A stretch of 41,866 bases of DNA from a virus, in IMG/VR virus record IMGVR_UViG_3300044695_001740, positions 1-41,866 of that record; one strand, 5' to 3'. A program made the position numbers and the translations under genes. The notes below the pieces were generated by a model that saw nothing but the letters and a program-made list of their open reading frames with translations, made no database searches and was not told where the DNA came from. Of the stretch, positions 6,713-13,746 are shown piece by piece (position 1 is the stretch's first letter; each line of letters begins with the position of its first letter).

Positions 6713-7045
6713 ATGAATCAGTCTGAGTTTCTTGAAGCGGTCTTTAATCATTACGGATTGACCTTGCCACTTGGTGGGGAGAAATCAATCTTGTGTCCTG
6801 TACATGATGATTCACGTAAGTCTGCTTCGGTTAATTCAGACAAGGGACTCTGGGTATGTTATGCGTGTAACGCAAGTGGTTCTGGTATACAGATAATCAT
6901 GGGTCGTGAAAACTTAACATACCCAGAGGCTCGTTCATGGGCAGAGAAGAACATTGGAAAAGAATCCAAAGCTTCAACGCCAACACGTGGACGTAAGAAG
7001 GGCAACAATCGGTGGACACCACCGAGATTGAGGGCTGCCCTATGA
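6713..7045 (+). CDS. DNA primase, zinc-binding domain (separate polypeptide)
   Basis: 110 residues containing a CHC2-type primase zinc finger: Cys28-x2-His31, then Cys49-x2-Cys52 (CPVHDDSRK, WVCYACNASGSG). This domain reads the template in DnaG-type primases. A basic tail (GRKKGNNRW) follows. The TOPRIM domain is encoded separately at 7569-8216, after the intervening protease-like gene, so the primase is in two chains. Divided primases occur in some actinophages. The stop overlaps the next start (ATGA). Confidence 0.88.
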   Translation: MNQSEFLEAVFNHYGLTLPLGGEKSILCPVHDDSRKSASVNSDKGLWVCYACNASGSGIQIIMGRENLTYPEARSWAEKNIGKESKASTPTRGRKKGNNRWTPPRLRAAL

Positions 7046-7572
7046 CAACTATCGTTGGCATCCAACAAGACAATGGCTGTATGTTAGTAGCTGATTCACG
7101 CACCACTGCTGGCAATAGACCATACTCTCATCCAACAGTTACTAAGATTAATAAACGTGGTAAGTGGTTAGTCGCAGGCGCTGGTGATGTGCAACCATGC
7201 GATGTGGTTCAACATATATGGAAACCGCCAGCCATCCCAGCTAATACTAAAGATGAATATCATTTCATGATTACAACTGTCGCTCCTAGCATTAGAGAAT
7301 GCATCAAGGAATCTGGCTACGTGCCAGACAAGGATGATGCTGATGCTGGGTTTGAATTGCTACTTGCAATTAACGGAACCATCTACCAAGTAGATGATTC
7401 CTACTCTGTATACCTGCGAGACGATGGGCTGTATGGCATAGGGTCTGGTTCATCTTGGGCATTGGGCGCACTGGCAGTAGGTGCAACATGGAAGCAGGCT
7501 ATGCAGACCGCAGCAAAGAACGATGTGTATACTGCTCCCCCATTCATAGTGCATAGGCAGGAAAAGAAATGA
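7042..7572 (+). CDS. HslV/proteasome-beta-like threonine protease
   Basis: 176 residues from ATG 7042, which overlaps the preceding stop (ATGA). The N-terminus MTTIVGIQQ is almost that of bacterial HslV (MTTIVSVRR). Removal of Met would expose the nucleophilic Thr1. Asp17 (ADSRTTAG) is at the position expected for the family, a lysine (TKINK) takes the Lys33 role, and GIGSGSSWALGAL matches the later SG loop. There is no propeptide, as in HslV. No HslU-type unfoldase is visible in the genome. Substrate and role are unknown: it could degrade host or phage proteins, or process virion proteins. The assignment of the Ntn-hydrolase family is strong; activity is inferred. Confidence 0.85.
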   Translation: MTTIVGIQQDNGCMLVADSRTTAGNRPYSHPTVTKINKRGKWLVAGAGDVQPCDVVQHIWKPPAIPANTKDEYHFMITTVAPSIRECIKESGYVPDKDDADAGFELLLAINGTIYQVDDSYSVYLRDDGLYGIGSGSSWALGALAVGATWKQAMQTAAKNDVYTAPPFIVHRQEKK

Positions 7573-8216
7573 GAACAAACCCCAAGCTCATTGAACTTTG
7601 GACACGAGCAGCAAAGACTTATCACGAATCATTGGCTGGTTCACCAGCCGAGGCATACCTTGAGAAGCGTGGCATCTTAGATGGCGCTGAAAGATTTCAA
7701 CTTGGCTATGTAACAGAGCCAGTAGCAGGTCATGAAGACAGACTCAAGCACCACCTATCCATCCCCTATATAACAGAGGCTGGTGTAGTTGGGTTTAAGT
7801 TTCGTCGCATCGATGATGGTGACCCTAAGTACATGATACCTACTGGACAGAAGCATCACCTGTATAACGTGGGTGCAATCCTACATGCAGTAAGGGAGGT
7901 GTTAATAGTTGAAGGCGAAATTGATGCTATATCTGCAACTCTCGCTGGTCATCCTGCTGTCGCTGTTGCTGGCGTTAACGCTTGGAAGCCTTATTTCTCA
8001 CGTTGTTTCGATGGTATAGGTAGAGTAATCATTGCTACTGATAATGATGTTAAAGAAGATGGGTCTAACCCAGGGCAGGACTTAGCCCGACGATTGCAAG
8101 ATGCAATCCCTCAAGCAATCCGCGTGTCGCTACCGCCTGATAGCGACATCAATAGTATAATTGTGCGCCAAGGAGCTCAAGCTTTAACAGATTTGATTAA
8201 AGCATTAGACGATTAG
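7569..8216 (+). CDS. DNA primase, TOPRIM catalytic domain (separate polypeptide)
   Basis: 215 residues. The N-terminal part (PAEAYLEKRGI, FQLGYV, LSIPYI, VVGFKFR) is the usual DnaG core entry. The TOPRIM domain follows with VLIVEGEIDA (Glu115, Glu117) and IATDND (Asp158, Asp160), the metal-binding residues. There is no N-terminal zinc domain; that is the product of 6713-7045. It should synthesise RNA primers with that partner and the DnaB-like ATPase. The start overlaps the protease-like gene by ATGA, so all three are translationally linked. Confidence 0.88.
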   Translation: MRTNPKLIELWTRAAKTYHESLAGSPAEAYLEKRGILDGAERFQLGYVTEPVAGHEDRLKHHLSIPYITEAGVVGFKFRRIDDGDPKYMIPTGQKHHLYNVGAILHAVREVLIVEGEIDAISATLAGHPAVAVAGVNAWKPYFSRCFDGIGRVIIATDNDVKEDGSNPGQDLARRLQDAIPQAIRVSLPPDSDINSIIVRQGAQALTDLIKALDD

Positions 8217-8227
8217 AAGGGGCTACC

Positions 8228-8542
8228 TTGGCGGAAGACACAACCATCCTTGAATTTGAAGAGGATGCTCAGAAAATATATGACGAGTTGCTTGCCATCT
8301 TAGTTAAGAAGCAACTTGATTATGGTCCATTCAACATCTGGCATGCGCCAGGTGGCGCAACCAATGGGCTGATGGTTCGTATGTCAGACAAGCTAGAACG
8401 TTTGAAGAATCTGATATACAAGAATAGAGAGCCGAACAATGAATCTCTTGAAGATTCATTCGTTGACATGGCTAACTATGCAATCATCGCTTTAATGGTA
8501 CAGCGTGGGGTGTGGGCTAAGTATGCCGAGAAACAGAAATAA
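8228..8542 (+). CDS. DUF1599-like (nucleotide-modification-associated) protein
   Basis: 104 residues from a TTG start preceded by AGAAGGGG. The pattern KKQLDYGPFNIWHAPGG, LMVRMSDKLERLKNLIY, NESLEDSFVDMANYAIIAL fits the DUF1599/Nmad1 family, an all-helical domain related to nucleotide pyrophosphatases. It may act on a nucleotide pool or in DNA base modification. A glycosyltransferase lies 1.1 kb downstream in the same operon. Family call is by eye. Confidence 0.72.
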   Translation: MAEDTTILEFEEDAQKIYDELLAILVKKQLDYGPFNIWHAPGGATNGLMVRMSDKLERLKNLIYKNREPNNESLEDSFVDMANYAIIALMVQRGVWAKYAEKQK

Positions 8543-8810
8543 AACTTACGAAGAGCAGCGCATCTCTCGCATACGGTCTTACGGTATTAGTGTCGAAGAG
8601 TACGACCGCATGTTTGCAGAACAGAATGGTGGTTGTTACATTTGTGGGGAAGCTCCCACCACGAGAGCGCTCGACATCGACCATTGTCATACGTCTGGCA
8701 AGGTACGAGGACTTCTTTGCAGTAACCATAATCGCGCCCTTGGTTTATTAGGTGATGACCCTGACCTGTTGCTTAAGTCTATTGAATACTTGGTGAAGAG
8801 CCATGGTTGA
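8523..8810 (+). CDS. Recombination endonuclease VII (HNH, T4 gp49-like)
   Basis: 95 residues from ATG 8523, overlapping the previous gene by 20 bases; an in-frame GTG at 8505 would add six. YGISVEEYDRMFAEQNGGCYICG, LDIDHCHTSGKVRGLLCSNHN and GLLGDDPDLLLKSIEYL follow the endonuclease VII pattern: zinc ligands Cys38, Cys41, Cys66 and His69, catalytic Asp53-His54 and Asn70. In T4 the enzyme resolves Holliday junctions and branches before packaging. With the Hjc-like nuclease at 5937 the phage has two unrelated junction-type nucleases. Confidence 0.87.
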   Translation: MPRNRNKTYEEQRISRIRSYGISVEEYDRMFAEQNGGCYICGEAPTTRALDIDHCHTSGKVRGLLCSNHNRALGLLGDDPDLLLKSIEYLVKSHG

Positions 8811-9444
8811 ACTAACACGTGACCATGAGATATGGACACAGGTAGATGACATAACTTCCATCATTGCCTACAACTTATCCAAGAAATACCATCGGTTTGC
8901 TGAACGTGATGATATCAAGCAGGCAATGAATGAGTATGCATGGAAGCGCAAAGATAAAGTCAGTGAGTATCTCATGCGTGAAGATGATATCGAACGGAAG
9001 ATGGGATACAAAGCTTTCACTACCTTCATGCGTAGGGCAGGCGAGCGATACGCTCGTAAGGAAAAGGCTAAGGCTTTAGGGTTTGAACTTGGTGATGAAT
9101 ACTTCTATCGTATTGAGATGGTTGAGAACCTGATTAAAGTTCTTGGCTCCGAGGATTCCCACTTGGTTAACCAAGTAATGGACCCAGATATGCATGGTGT
9201 TCAAGCCAAGCGACAGGTTAGTGAAGGCAATAACTTGCTAGCTTTGCTAGCAGATGTAGACAAGGCGATGAAAAGATTAGACCCACGTACGCAGGGGATA
9301 CTTAACAGTCGCTTCGCTCAAGACCTACCACTTACAGAGATAGCAACCGCTTGGGATATCTCACCACAACGAGTCGAACAGATAGCCACACGTGGTGTCA
9401 AAGATATTATCGAACTACTTGGAGGCGCTACACCTTATGCCTAA
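8803..9444 (+). CDS. Sigma factor-like transcription protein
   Basis: 213 residues. The C-terminal 50 (LDPRTQGILNSRFAQDLPL, TEIATAWDISPQRVEQIATR) is a sigma-70 region 4-type helix-turn-helix that would contact a -35 element. The N-terminal 110 residues are helical and charged and are not clearly region 2. It may act as a phage sigma factor or as a DNA-binding partner of host RNA polymerase, in combination with WhiB. It overlaps the previous gene by 8 bases. Confidence 0.72.
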   Translation: MVELTRDHEIWTQVDDITSIIAYNLSKKYHRFAERDDIKQAMNEYAWKRKDKVSEYLMREDDIERKMGYKAFTTFMRRAGERYARKEKAKALGFELGDEYFYRIEMVENLIKVLGSEDSHLVNQVMDPDMHGVQAKRQVSEGNNLLALLADVDKAMKRLDPRTQGILNSRFAQDLPLTEIATAWDISPQRVEQIATRGVKDIIELLGGATPYA

Positions 9445-9616
9445 CTATAACTTTGTATGTCGCATGTGCGACAGAGAGTATGAACTCTATGTTGGCTATG
9501 ACCAAGATGAGTTTCCTAAATGCGAAGACTGCAGCATTACATTAAGCAAGGTGTTCACCCCACCTGCAATCCATTTCAAGGGTGGCGGATGGGGAGGAAG
9601 TCATGGCGGACAATAA
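9437..9616 (+). CDS. FmdB-type small zinc ribbon protein
   Basis: 59 residues from ATG 9437, overlapping the sigma-like gene by 8 bases. NYNFVCRMCDREYEL and FPKCEDCSITLSKVF give two CxxC knuckles, and PPAIHFKGGGWGG is the usual C-terminal motif of the FmdB regulatory family. Function in phages is not established; a regulatory or nucleic-acid-binding role is likely. Confidence 0.83.
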   Translation: MPNYNFVCRMCDREYELYVGYDQDEFPKCEDCSITLSKVFTPPAIHFKGGGWGGSHGGQ

Positions 9617-10379
9617 GCGTGAGCTAGTTGAGAAGATGAAAGCTAAGACTAGTGGAAGTAACAATCAAATCATGCTGACTTGGTGTGACAATGGCACTGT
9701 CGATGGCAAGTTCATGGAAGGCGTAGTGTATTCGCTACTAACTGCTGGTCTACCGATTACATCAGCGCAACGTGTGCAAGGTAATCAGATAGGCAGACAG
9801 CGTGAGACAGCGTTCGATACCTGGCATAAGAAGACAGACTTTGATTGGATACTATGGGTAGATAGTGACATCGTTCTAACGAACGAGTCGCTTAAGAAAG
9901 TCTGGGATTCAGCTGACCCAATCAACAAGCCAGTTGTATCTGGTACTTACTTCATCAGTAAGCAGATGGAATCCTCCATCATGCAGCCATATCCCGCGCT
10001 GTTCACAGCCCACGACTCAGGCGATAAGTATGTGATGACGTACGTACATCCACTACCACACGACCAGTTAATCAAGATTGATTACGCTGGGTTTGGATTC
10101 CTCTTGATGCATCGCAATGCAGCTAACAAGATACGAGAATTCCATGGAGACAAGTCTTTGTTTATAGAAACAGATGGCGGTGGAGATGATGGCAAGGATA
10201 GATTTATTGGTGAGGATATCCAGTTCTTTATGAACATGAAGGATGCTGGTGTCCCACTGTATGGTCACACTGGTGCGACGGTTAAGCATATGAAACGATT
10301 TGCTTACGACGAAGAGTTCTACAAACTCTATTGGATTACGATGATGAATAGCCAGAAGGCACAGGCGCAGGCGGAATAA
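9603..10379 (+). CDS. GT-A glycosyltransferase
   Basis: 258 residues from ATG 9603, chosen because GGAGGAAGTC precedes it exactly. GRQRETAFDTW (64-74) and DWILWVDSDIVL (81-92) carry the DxD-type metal and sugar-nucleotide site of GT-A enzymes. GEDIQFFMNMKDAGVPLYGH fits the acceptor-side loop of such enzymes. It may glycosylate modified DNA bases or a surface molecule; the DUF1599-like gene in the operon makes base modification worth testing. It is the last gene before the bidirectional terminator. Confidence 0.82.
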   Translation: MADNKRELVEKMKAKTSGSNNQIMLTWCDNGTVDGKFMEGVVYSLLTAGLPITSAQRVQGNQIGRQRETAFDTWHKKTDFDWILWVDSDIVLTNESLKKVWDSADPINKPVVSGTYFISKQMESSIMQPYPALFTAHDSGDKYVMTYVHPLPHDQLIKIDYAGFGFLLMHRNAANKIREFHGDKSLFIETDGGGDDGKDRFIGEDIQFFMNMKDAGVPLYGHTGATVKHMKRFAYDEEFYKLYWITMMNSQKAQAQAE

Positions 10380-10384
10380 AAAAA

Positions 10385-10415
10385 GGCGGGGGTGTGAGCC
10401 CCCGCCTTTCTTCTT
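10385..10415. terminator. Bidirectional terminator between converging operons
   Basis: GGCGGGGG (10385-10392) pairs with CCCCCGCC (10399-10406) around a 6-base loop. A run of A precedes the stem and TTTCTTCTTTT follows, so each strand has a T-rich tail. It separates the rightward replication operon from the leftward operon. Confidence 0.93.
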
Positions 10416-10559
10416 TTAACTCAGACTTATCGAAGAGAAGAACTCTCTCTTCGATTGTTCTGCGTTATAGCAAAGCCGATACATATCAGCCTCGCCTCTC
10501 TTCTTACCCAACCGATAGGCAATGAAACCTACAGCTATTGCTGTGATGATGGTAATCAC
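10416..10559 (-). CDS. Small single-span membrane protein, 47 residues
   Basis: GTG at 10559 overlaps the stop of the preceding gene (GTGA), and GGAGAA lies upstream. Residues 1-16 (MITIITAIAVGFIAYR) form one membrane-spanning helix with a positive cytoplasmic flank (KKRGE), followed by a soluble tail of about 30 residues. Last gene of the leftward operon. Function unknown; such proteins often affect the host membrane or exclude other phages, which cannot be shown here. Confidence 0.7.
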   Translation of the reverse strand: MITIITAIAVGFIAYRLGKKRGEADMYRLCYNAEQSKREFFSSISLS

Positions 10560-10882
10560 TTCTTTAATTCTCCAATCCGTTCTAGTAATTTATCTGGTTG
10601 TTCAAGGTGAACAACAACTGCTCGTCCACCTTCAGCATCACAGGCTGATAAGTTCTTCATGAACTTCTCAACCTGCAACTTGGTACTGAACTCACCCCAC
10701 GCTTGGACTGGAGCCCATCGTGCCAACTGTGCTACGAGTATGTAGTTATCACGTTTCATTCTGGATTCATCCAGAGCTTCGATGATTTCTACGGCTAAGT
10801 CCGCAGCACTTTCGGAGTCAGAGTTATCTGGGTCTAGTAAGTTAGCAACTAACTTAATCTCAGTCGGACGTGGTCGTGCCAT
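10556..10882 (-). CDS. Unknown protein of the leftward operon, 108 residues
   Basis: Start placed at ATG 10882 because it overlaps the stop of the small upstream gene (TGATG); a GTG at 10900 is possible but less well linked. Helical, with ARPRPTEIKLVANLLDPDN near the N-terminus and a C-terminal half (WGEFSTKLQVEKFMKNL, AVVVHLEQPDKLLERIGEL). Not recognised. Confidence 0.75.
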   Translation of the reverse strand: MARPRPTEIKLVANLLDPDNSDSESAADLAVEIIEALDESRMKRDNYILVAQLARWAPVQAWGEFSTKLQVEKFMKNLSACDAEGGRAVVVHLEQPDKLLERIGELKK

Positions 10883-11013
10883 CAGTATTCTTTCATGCAC
10901 TGCACGTACTTCTGATGTTGAGCCAAGGCTTCGAGTGCCTCTCTTGATGTGCGCCTTTCTATCTCTGCATTGCAGTAATCGCAGATGATAGTAACGCTAT
11001 CAATATGTATCAT
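10882..11013 (-). CDS. Small CxxC protein, 43 residues
   Basis: ATG at 11013 has GGAGGAAGC directly upstream and overlaps the preceding stop (ATGA); its own stop overlaps the next start (TGATG). IICDYCNAEIERR contains one zinc knuckle, with a third cysteine near the end (VQCMKEY). It resembles half of a zinc ribbon and may dimerise or bind a partner. Both overlaps make it a convincing gene despite its size. Confidence 0.75.
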   Translation of the reverse strand: MIHIDSVTIICDYCNAEIERRTSREALEALAQHQKYVQCMKEY

Positions 11014-11291
11014 GCTTCCTCCTTGTTAAACCAAGGAGCACCAACAACATGCTGTCTTGGATTAGGTTCTGGGTCAGCAGAATGCTGACGTGTAGTTAGT
11101 TCACATACATCACCGTCGACTTCCTTGTAATGCATGTGAGCACCAGCCATGAAGAGGACTTCGTCCTCATCATCGCCGATACCATAGGTGTCGTGATACC
11201 CACAGTACCACGACCACCCATCGATAGGACGGATACGTAATGCTTGAGGTCTTACCTCAATCGTATCTTTGTCGGTCATCTTGCCCATCAT
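11010..11291 (-). CDS. Unknown protein, 93 residues
   Basis: ATG 11291 overlaps the preceding stop (ATGA); further in-frame ATGs at 11288 and 11279 have a better distance to GGAGGA and cannot be excluded. The protein contains WSWYCGYHDTYGIGDDEDE and AGAHMHYKEVDGDVCEL, so Cys and His residues could bind metal. Not recognised. Confidence 0.72.
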   Translation of the reverse strand: MMGKMTDKDTIEVRPQALRIRPIDGWSWYCGYHDTYGIGDDEDEVLFMAGAHMHYKEVDGDVCELTTRQHSADPEPNPRQHVVGAPWFNKEEA

Positions 11292-11512
11292 TCCTCCTCT
11301 GGTGCATACATAATAATATCAGTAAGCATAGCTTCTGTGTTGTCATGTCGTGGTTGTTCGACCAACTCTGGTTGGTTATGCAACCTGCTATGGATGACTA
11401 GATAGTCAAGTGCTTTGAGAAGGTACTGCCCAACCTGCGCTGTTAACGCAGGCTGGACGTACTCCTTCTGGTTGTCGATAGCATCGACATATTTCTGTAA
11501 TGGATTGTCCAC
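11288..11512 (-). CDS. Unknown helical protein, 74 residues
   Basis: GTG start at 11512, two bases after the DUF932-like gene's stop, with AAAGGAATC upstream. Mostly helical (QVGQYLLKALDYLVIHSRL), acidic end (YAPEEE). Not recognised. Confidence 0.72.
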   Translation of the reverse strand: MDNPLQKYVDAIDNQKEYVQPALTAQVGQYLLKALDYLVIHSRLHNQPELVEQPRHDNTEAMLTDIIMYAPEEE

Positions 11513-11514
11513 GA

Positions 11515-12495
11515 TTAGATTCCTTTCGTGATTAGTTCAAGAGCCTTGCTCTTGATGCGGTCAGCTGAGCCAGTGATAATTCGCTCGGCTCGTGTTGCTT
11601 CTGACTTGTGGCTGTAGTGGTCAGCGTATTCGACGATTGCTTGGAACGCACCGAACGCTGTGCCATACAGTTCTTCTTGAGTACCAGTAGCACCGTTGTA
11701 GATTTGCTTGACTGCATCTCTAGATGCAATCGCTGAGTTGTACTGACGGCGCTGACCTGTGGTCAGCATGTTGTATGGTGCATTCTCCACTGCAGTTGGT
11801 AGCGAGAACATCTTCTTGAAGATGGCATCTACCTGAGCATCGGATACCTTCTCATTAATGAGACGGTTACCGACTGTCTCGTACATCTGGATACCAGCAT
11901 AGGTTACTGGGATAATCTTGCGGATATCTTCGATACGGAATTCCGCATTGGTTGTATGCTTCAACGTAAACGTTGCAGACTTTGAGAAGATACCAGCAAT
12001 CTGGTTGGTGCATCGTAAACGATTCACACTTGGTGCAATCTGCAAAGCAGTCGACCCATCATGTGAGGTGCGAGCCACAAGGTAAGCCTTGTGTTCATCA
12101 CCCTGAATCTTCACACCTTCTGGTAGTTCGAGCACCATGTATACCTGTGCTCCACCTTTTACTTCACCAGCATAGGCATATCTGGCATCGCCAGAATCAA
12201 CTAGTGCATCCAGTGCAGAGAACATCTCTCCATTCTGGAACACCTTGTATCGACCGCCAACTGTACCTAGTACAGACTGACCGCCATCTTGATTGGTACG
12301 GATAGTTGCGAAAGTGTTAGGCACTTCGATAGTGCTGACACCCTTATCGTTCAAGGCTAAAGCTTGAACGTCTGCTAGTGATACGTTCCAGTCAAGCCCT
12401 GCTTGACGTGCTGCATCTACTGCTGATGTTGCTGATACTTCTTCTCCGATAATGCTATAAGCATTACGGCGTGACTTGATTGTTAGTTGTGACAT
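11515..12495 (-). CDS. DUF932-like phage/plasmid protein
   Basis: 326 residues. The arrangement TFATIRTNQDGGQSVLGTVGGRYKVFQN, then FSALDALVDSG, then HDGSTALQIAPSVNRLRCTNQI is that of the DUF932 phage/plasmid-like family (LGT family) found in many actinophages and plasmids. Biochemical role unknown. It follows a copy of the start-associated sequence (AACCTGAAAGGA) and opens the distal half of the leftward operon. The largest gene of that operon. Confidence 0.87.
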   Translation of the reverse strand: MSQLTIKSRRNAYSIIGEEVSATSAVDAARQAGLDWNVSLADVQALALNDKGVSTIEVPNTFATIRTNQDGGQSVLGTVGGRYKVFQNGEMFSALDALVDSGDARYAYAGEVKGGAQVYMVLELPEGVKIQGDEHKAYLVARTSHDGSTALQIAPSVNRLRCTNQIAGIFSKSATFTLKHTTNAEFRIEDIRKIIPVTYAGIQMYETVGNRLINEKVSDAQVDAIFKKMFSLPTAVENAPYNMLTTGQRRQYNSAIASRDAVKQIYNGATGTQEELYGTAFGAFQAIVEYADHYSHKSEATRAERIITGSADRIKSKALELITKGI

Positions 12496-12534
12496 GGTAC
12501 TTCCTTTCAGGTTGGGTTGGTTGTGAGGTATATC

Positions 12535-12807
12535 TTACAGTCGGCTGTTGAAATCGTCAACTGCAGGGGAGAGCAGGTCATAGTAATGACCTTGATAGCA
12601 GACGATGCCTTCGTCTTGAACACGTACGAACCACGTTACATATGGGTCAACGGTACGTTGATAGGGTTCGGCGGTCTGCCTGTCCTCTGTCCATAGACAG
12701 AGAGCTATGTAGCCAGATGAATCCCATGCTGGCTTGATATCTATGATGACCGCCCCATTCTTGCAGCGGTCACCACGTCGTGGTACTAGGGTTACTGTTC
12801 TCTGCAT
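12535..12807 (-). CDS. Unknown protein, 90 residues
   Basis: ATG 12807 with AGAAGGAGTACGAAC upstream, overlapping the previous gene by 16 bases. It looks like a small beta-barrel: RTVTLVPRRGDRC, NGAVIIDIKPAW, YIALCLW, VTWFVRVQDEGIVCYQGHYY. SH3- or Sm-like folds are possible. Not recognised. Confidence 0.75.
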   Translation of the reverse strand: MQRTVTLVPRRGDRCKNGAVIIDIKPAWDSSGYIALCLWTEDRQTAEPYQRTVDPYVTWFVRVQDEGIVCYQGHYYDLLSPAVDDFNSRL

Positions 12808-13421
12808 GTTCGTACTCCTTCTGCATCGATATCGATGCGGTCGATTTCTGTATTGTTCTCGTCGATGTCTAGTTCTGGCTCATCGAATGAGATGTCCTCG
12901 GCAATTGAACGTGCATCATCTGCATCTTTTGCCTTGACTTGTACTGATGCACGAACTGTCCATTCGATTTCAATATCGAATGTCTTAAGGAATAGCAGTC
13001 CTTCGCCAAAGAAATCCGTAAGGATATCTGACAGTTCTTTCATTGTGATTGAACTTGATTCTTCAAGTTCATCTGAATCAATCATGTCATTCAGATGTGT
13101 ATATAAATCACGTACTGAATCACGATGCTTGTTGACTGTGGTACGTAGTCCATTGATGATTGTTTGCTGACCTTCTAGGTCAACACGTAGTTTGTCTGCT
13201 TCAGACATTGGTGTAACTGTTGCACCGAATGGTGCTTGTTCTGTCGTGGTCATGCTTTCTCCTTCGGTTGGTTGGGTGGATATGTACTGCATGTCCCTGC
13301 CACAAGGGCAAGTCATCTTTACTGTTCCGCTAGGAAATCCAAAGCCATCTCTGGCATGGAATTCGATGGCGGAATCGCATTCATCTTGGTCACATACGAA
13401 CCAATATTTCTGGCTTGTCAT
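12792..13421 (-). CDS. Zinc-finger plus coiled-coil protein with an internal start
   Basis: 209 residues from ATG 13421, with a start-associated sequence and AAAGGAAAAC upstream. Residues 1-47 are a zinc-finger module (YWFVCDQDECDSAIEF, TCPCGRDMQYIS; Cys10, Cys15, Cys38, Cys40). Residues 60-130 form a coiled coil, and the acidic C-terminal domain contains EIEWTVRASVQVKAKDADDA. At residue 57 there is an ATG (13253) with its own full start-associated sequence, so a 153-residue second product is likely. The linker STQPTEGES is the translation of that start signal, as if two genes lost the stop between them. Function unknown. Confidence 0.75.
   Translation of the reverse strand: MTSQKYWFVCDQDECDSAIEFHARDGFGFPSGTVKMTCPCGRDMQYISTQPTEGESMTTTEQAPFGATVTPMSEADKLRVDLEGQQTIINGLRTTVNKHRDSVRDLYTHLNDMIDSDELEESSSITMKELSDILTDFFGEGLLFLKTFDIEIEWTVRASVQVKAKDADDARSIAEDISFDEPELDIDENNTEIDRIDIDAEGVRTCREQ
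13251..13275 (-). promoter_or_regulatory. Internal start-associated sequence and ribosome site
   Basis: Read leftward, CCAACCAACCGAAGGAGAAAGC directly precedes ATG 13253-13251. It is the same signal that precedes the genes starting at 12495, 13421 and 14806, here embedded in an open frame. It supports independent translation of the C-terminal 153 residues. Confidence 0.65.
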
Positions 13422-13454
13422 TTGGTTTTCCTTTCGGTCGGTTAGTGTTGCTCT

Positions 13455-13484
13455 TATATATATGCATAGCTTTGCTATGCTATC
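13455..13484 (-). promoter_or_regulatory. Intergenic dyad element, copy A
   Basis: Leftward: GATA GCATAGC aaa GCTATGC ATATATATA. The stem is 7 bp with a 3-base loop (13464-13470 with 13474-13480). It overlaps the stop codon of the 88-residue gene and precedes the next start-associated sequence. Copies B and C have CACAGC/GCTGTG instead of CATAGC/GCTATG, so both sides of one pair changed together. Confidence 0.7.
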
Positions 13485-13746
13485 TATGAATCGCACCATG
13501 CTTGAGCATGTCATCGCTCGTATCTGGGCTATCAATTAGGGCTGAGGCTAAGTCTGCTACCTCTTGAGGTAGGTTGAGAACGCCATCATCTACGATGACT
13601 TCCTCTCCAGATGGATAGATATATCGTGCTTCGATATCCACAACTTGTTGTGTTCCATCTTCGTACTCTTCTAGTTCACCCCATAGGTGAACACCCCAGT
13701 CTTTTCCGTCAACTGTTATCCAGTTGTATAGCGTTACATCAGTCAT
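13480..13746 (-). CDS. Unknown protein, 88 residues
   Basis: ATG 13746, preceded by GGAGGAAGACG, overlaps the upstream gene by 8 bases. Beta-rich first half (VTLYNWITVDGKDWGVHLWG, VVDIEARYIYPSGEEVIVDD), helical end (EVADLASALID). Acidic. Not recognised. The stop codon lies inside dyad element A. Confidence 0.75.
   Translation of the reverse strand: MTDVTLYNWITVDGKDWGVHLWGELEEYEDGTQQVVDIEARYIYPSGEEVIVDDGVLNLPQEVADLASALIDSPDTSDDMLKHGAIHR

Noticed and set aside
6277-6726. Open frame of 149 codons overlapping the transglycosylase-like gene
   Set aside because: Its peptide has no recognisable pattern and it shares most of its length with the 6329-6709 frame, which has a signal peptide, active-site motifs and a good ribosome site.
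12792-13535. Start of the zinc-finger gene at 13535
   Set aside because: That start would run through dyad element A and the start-associated sequence; ATG 13421 has the correct signals.
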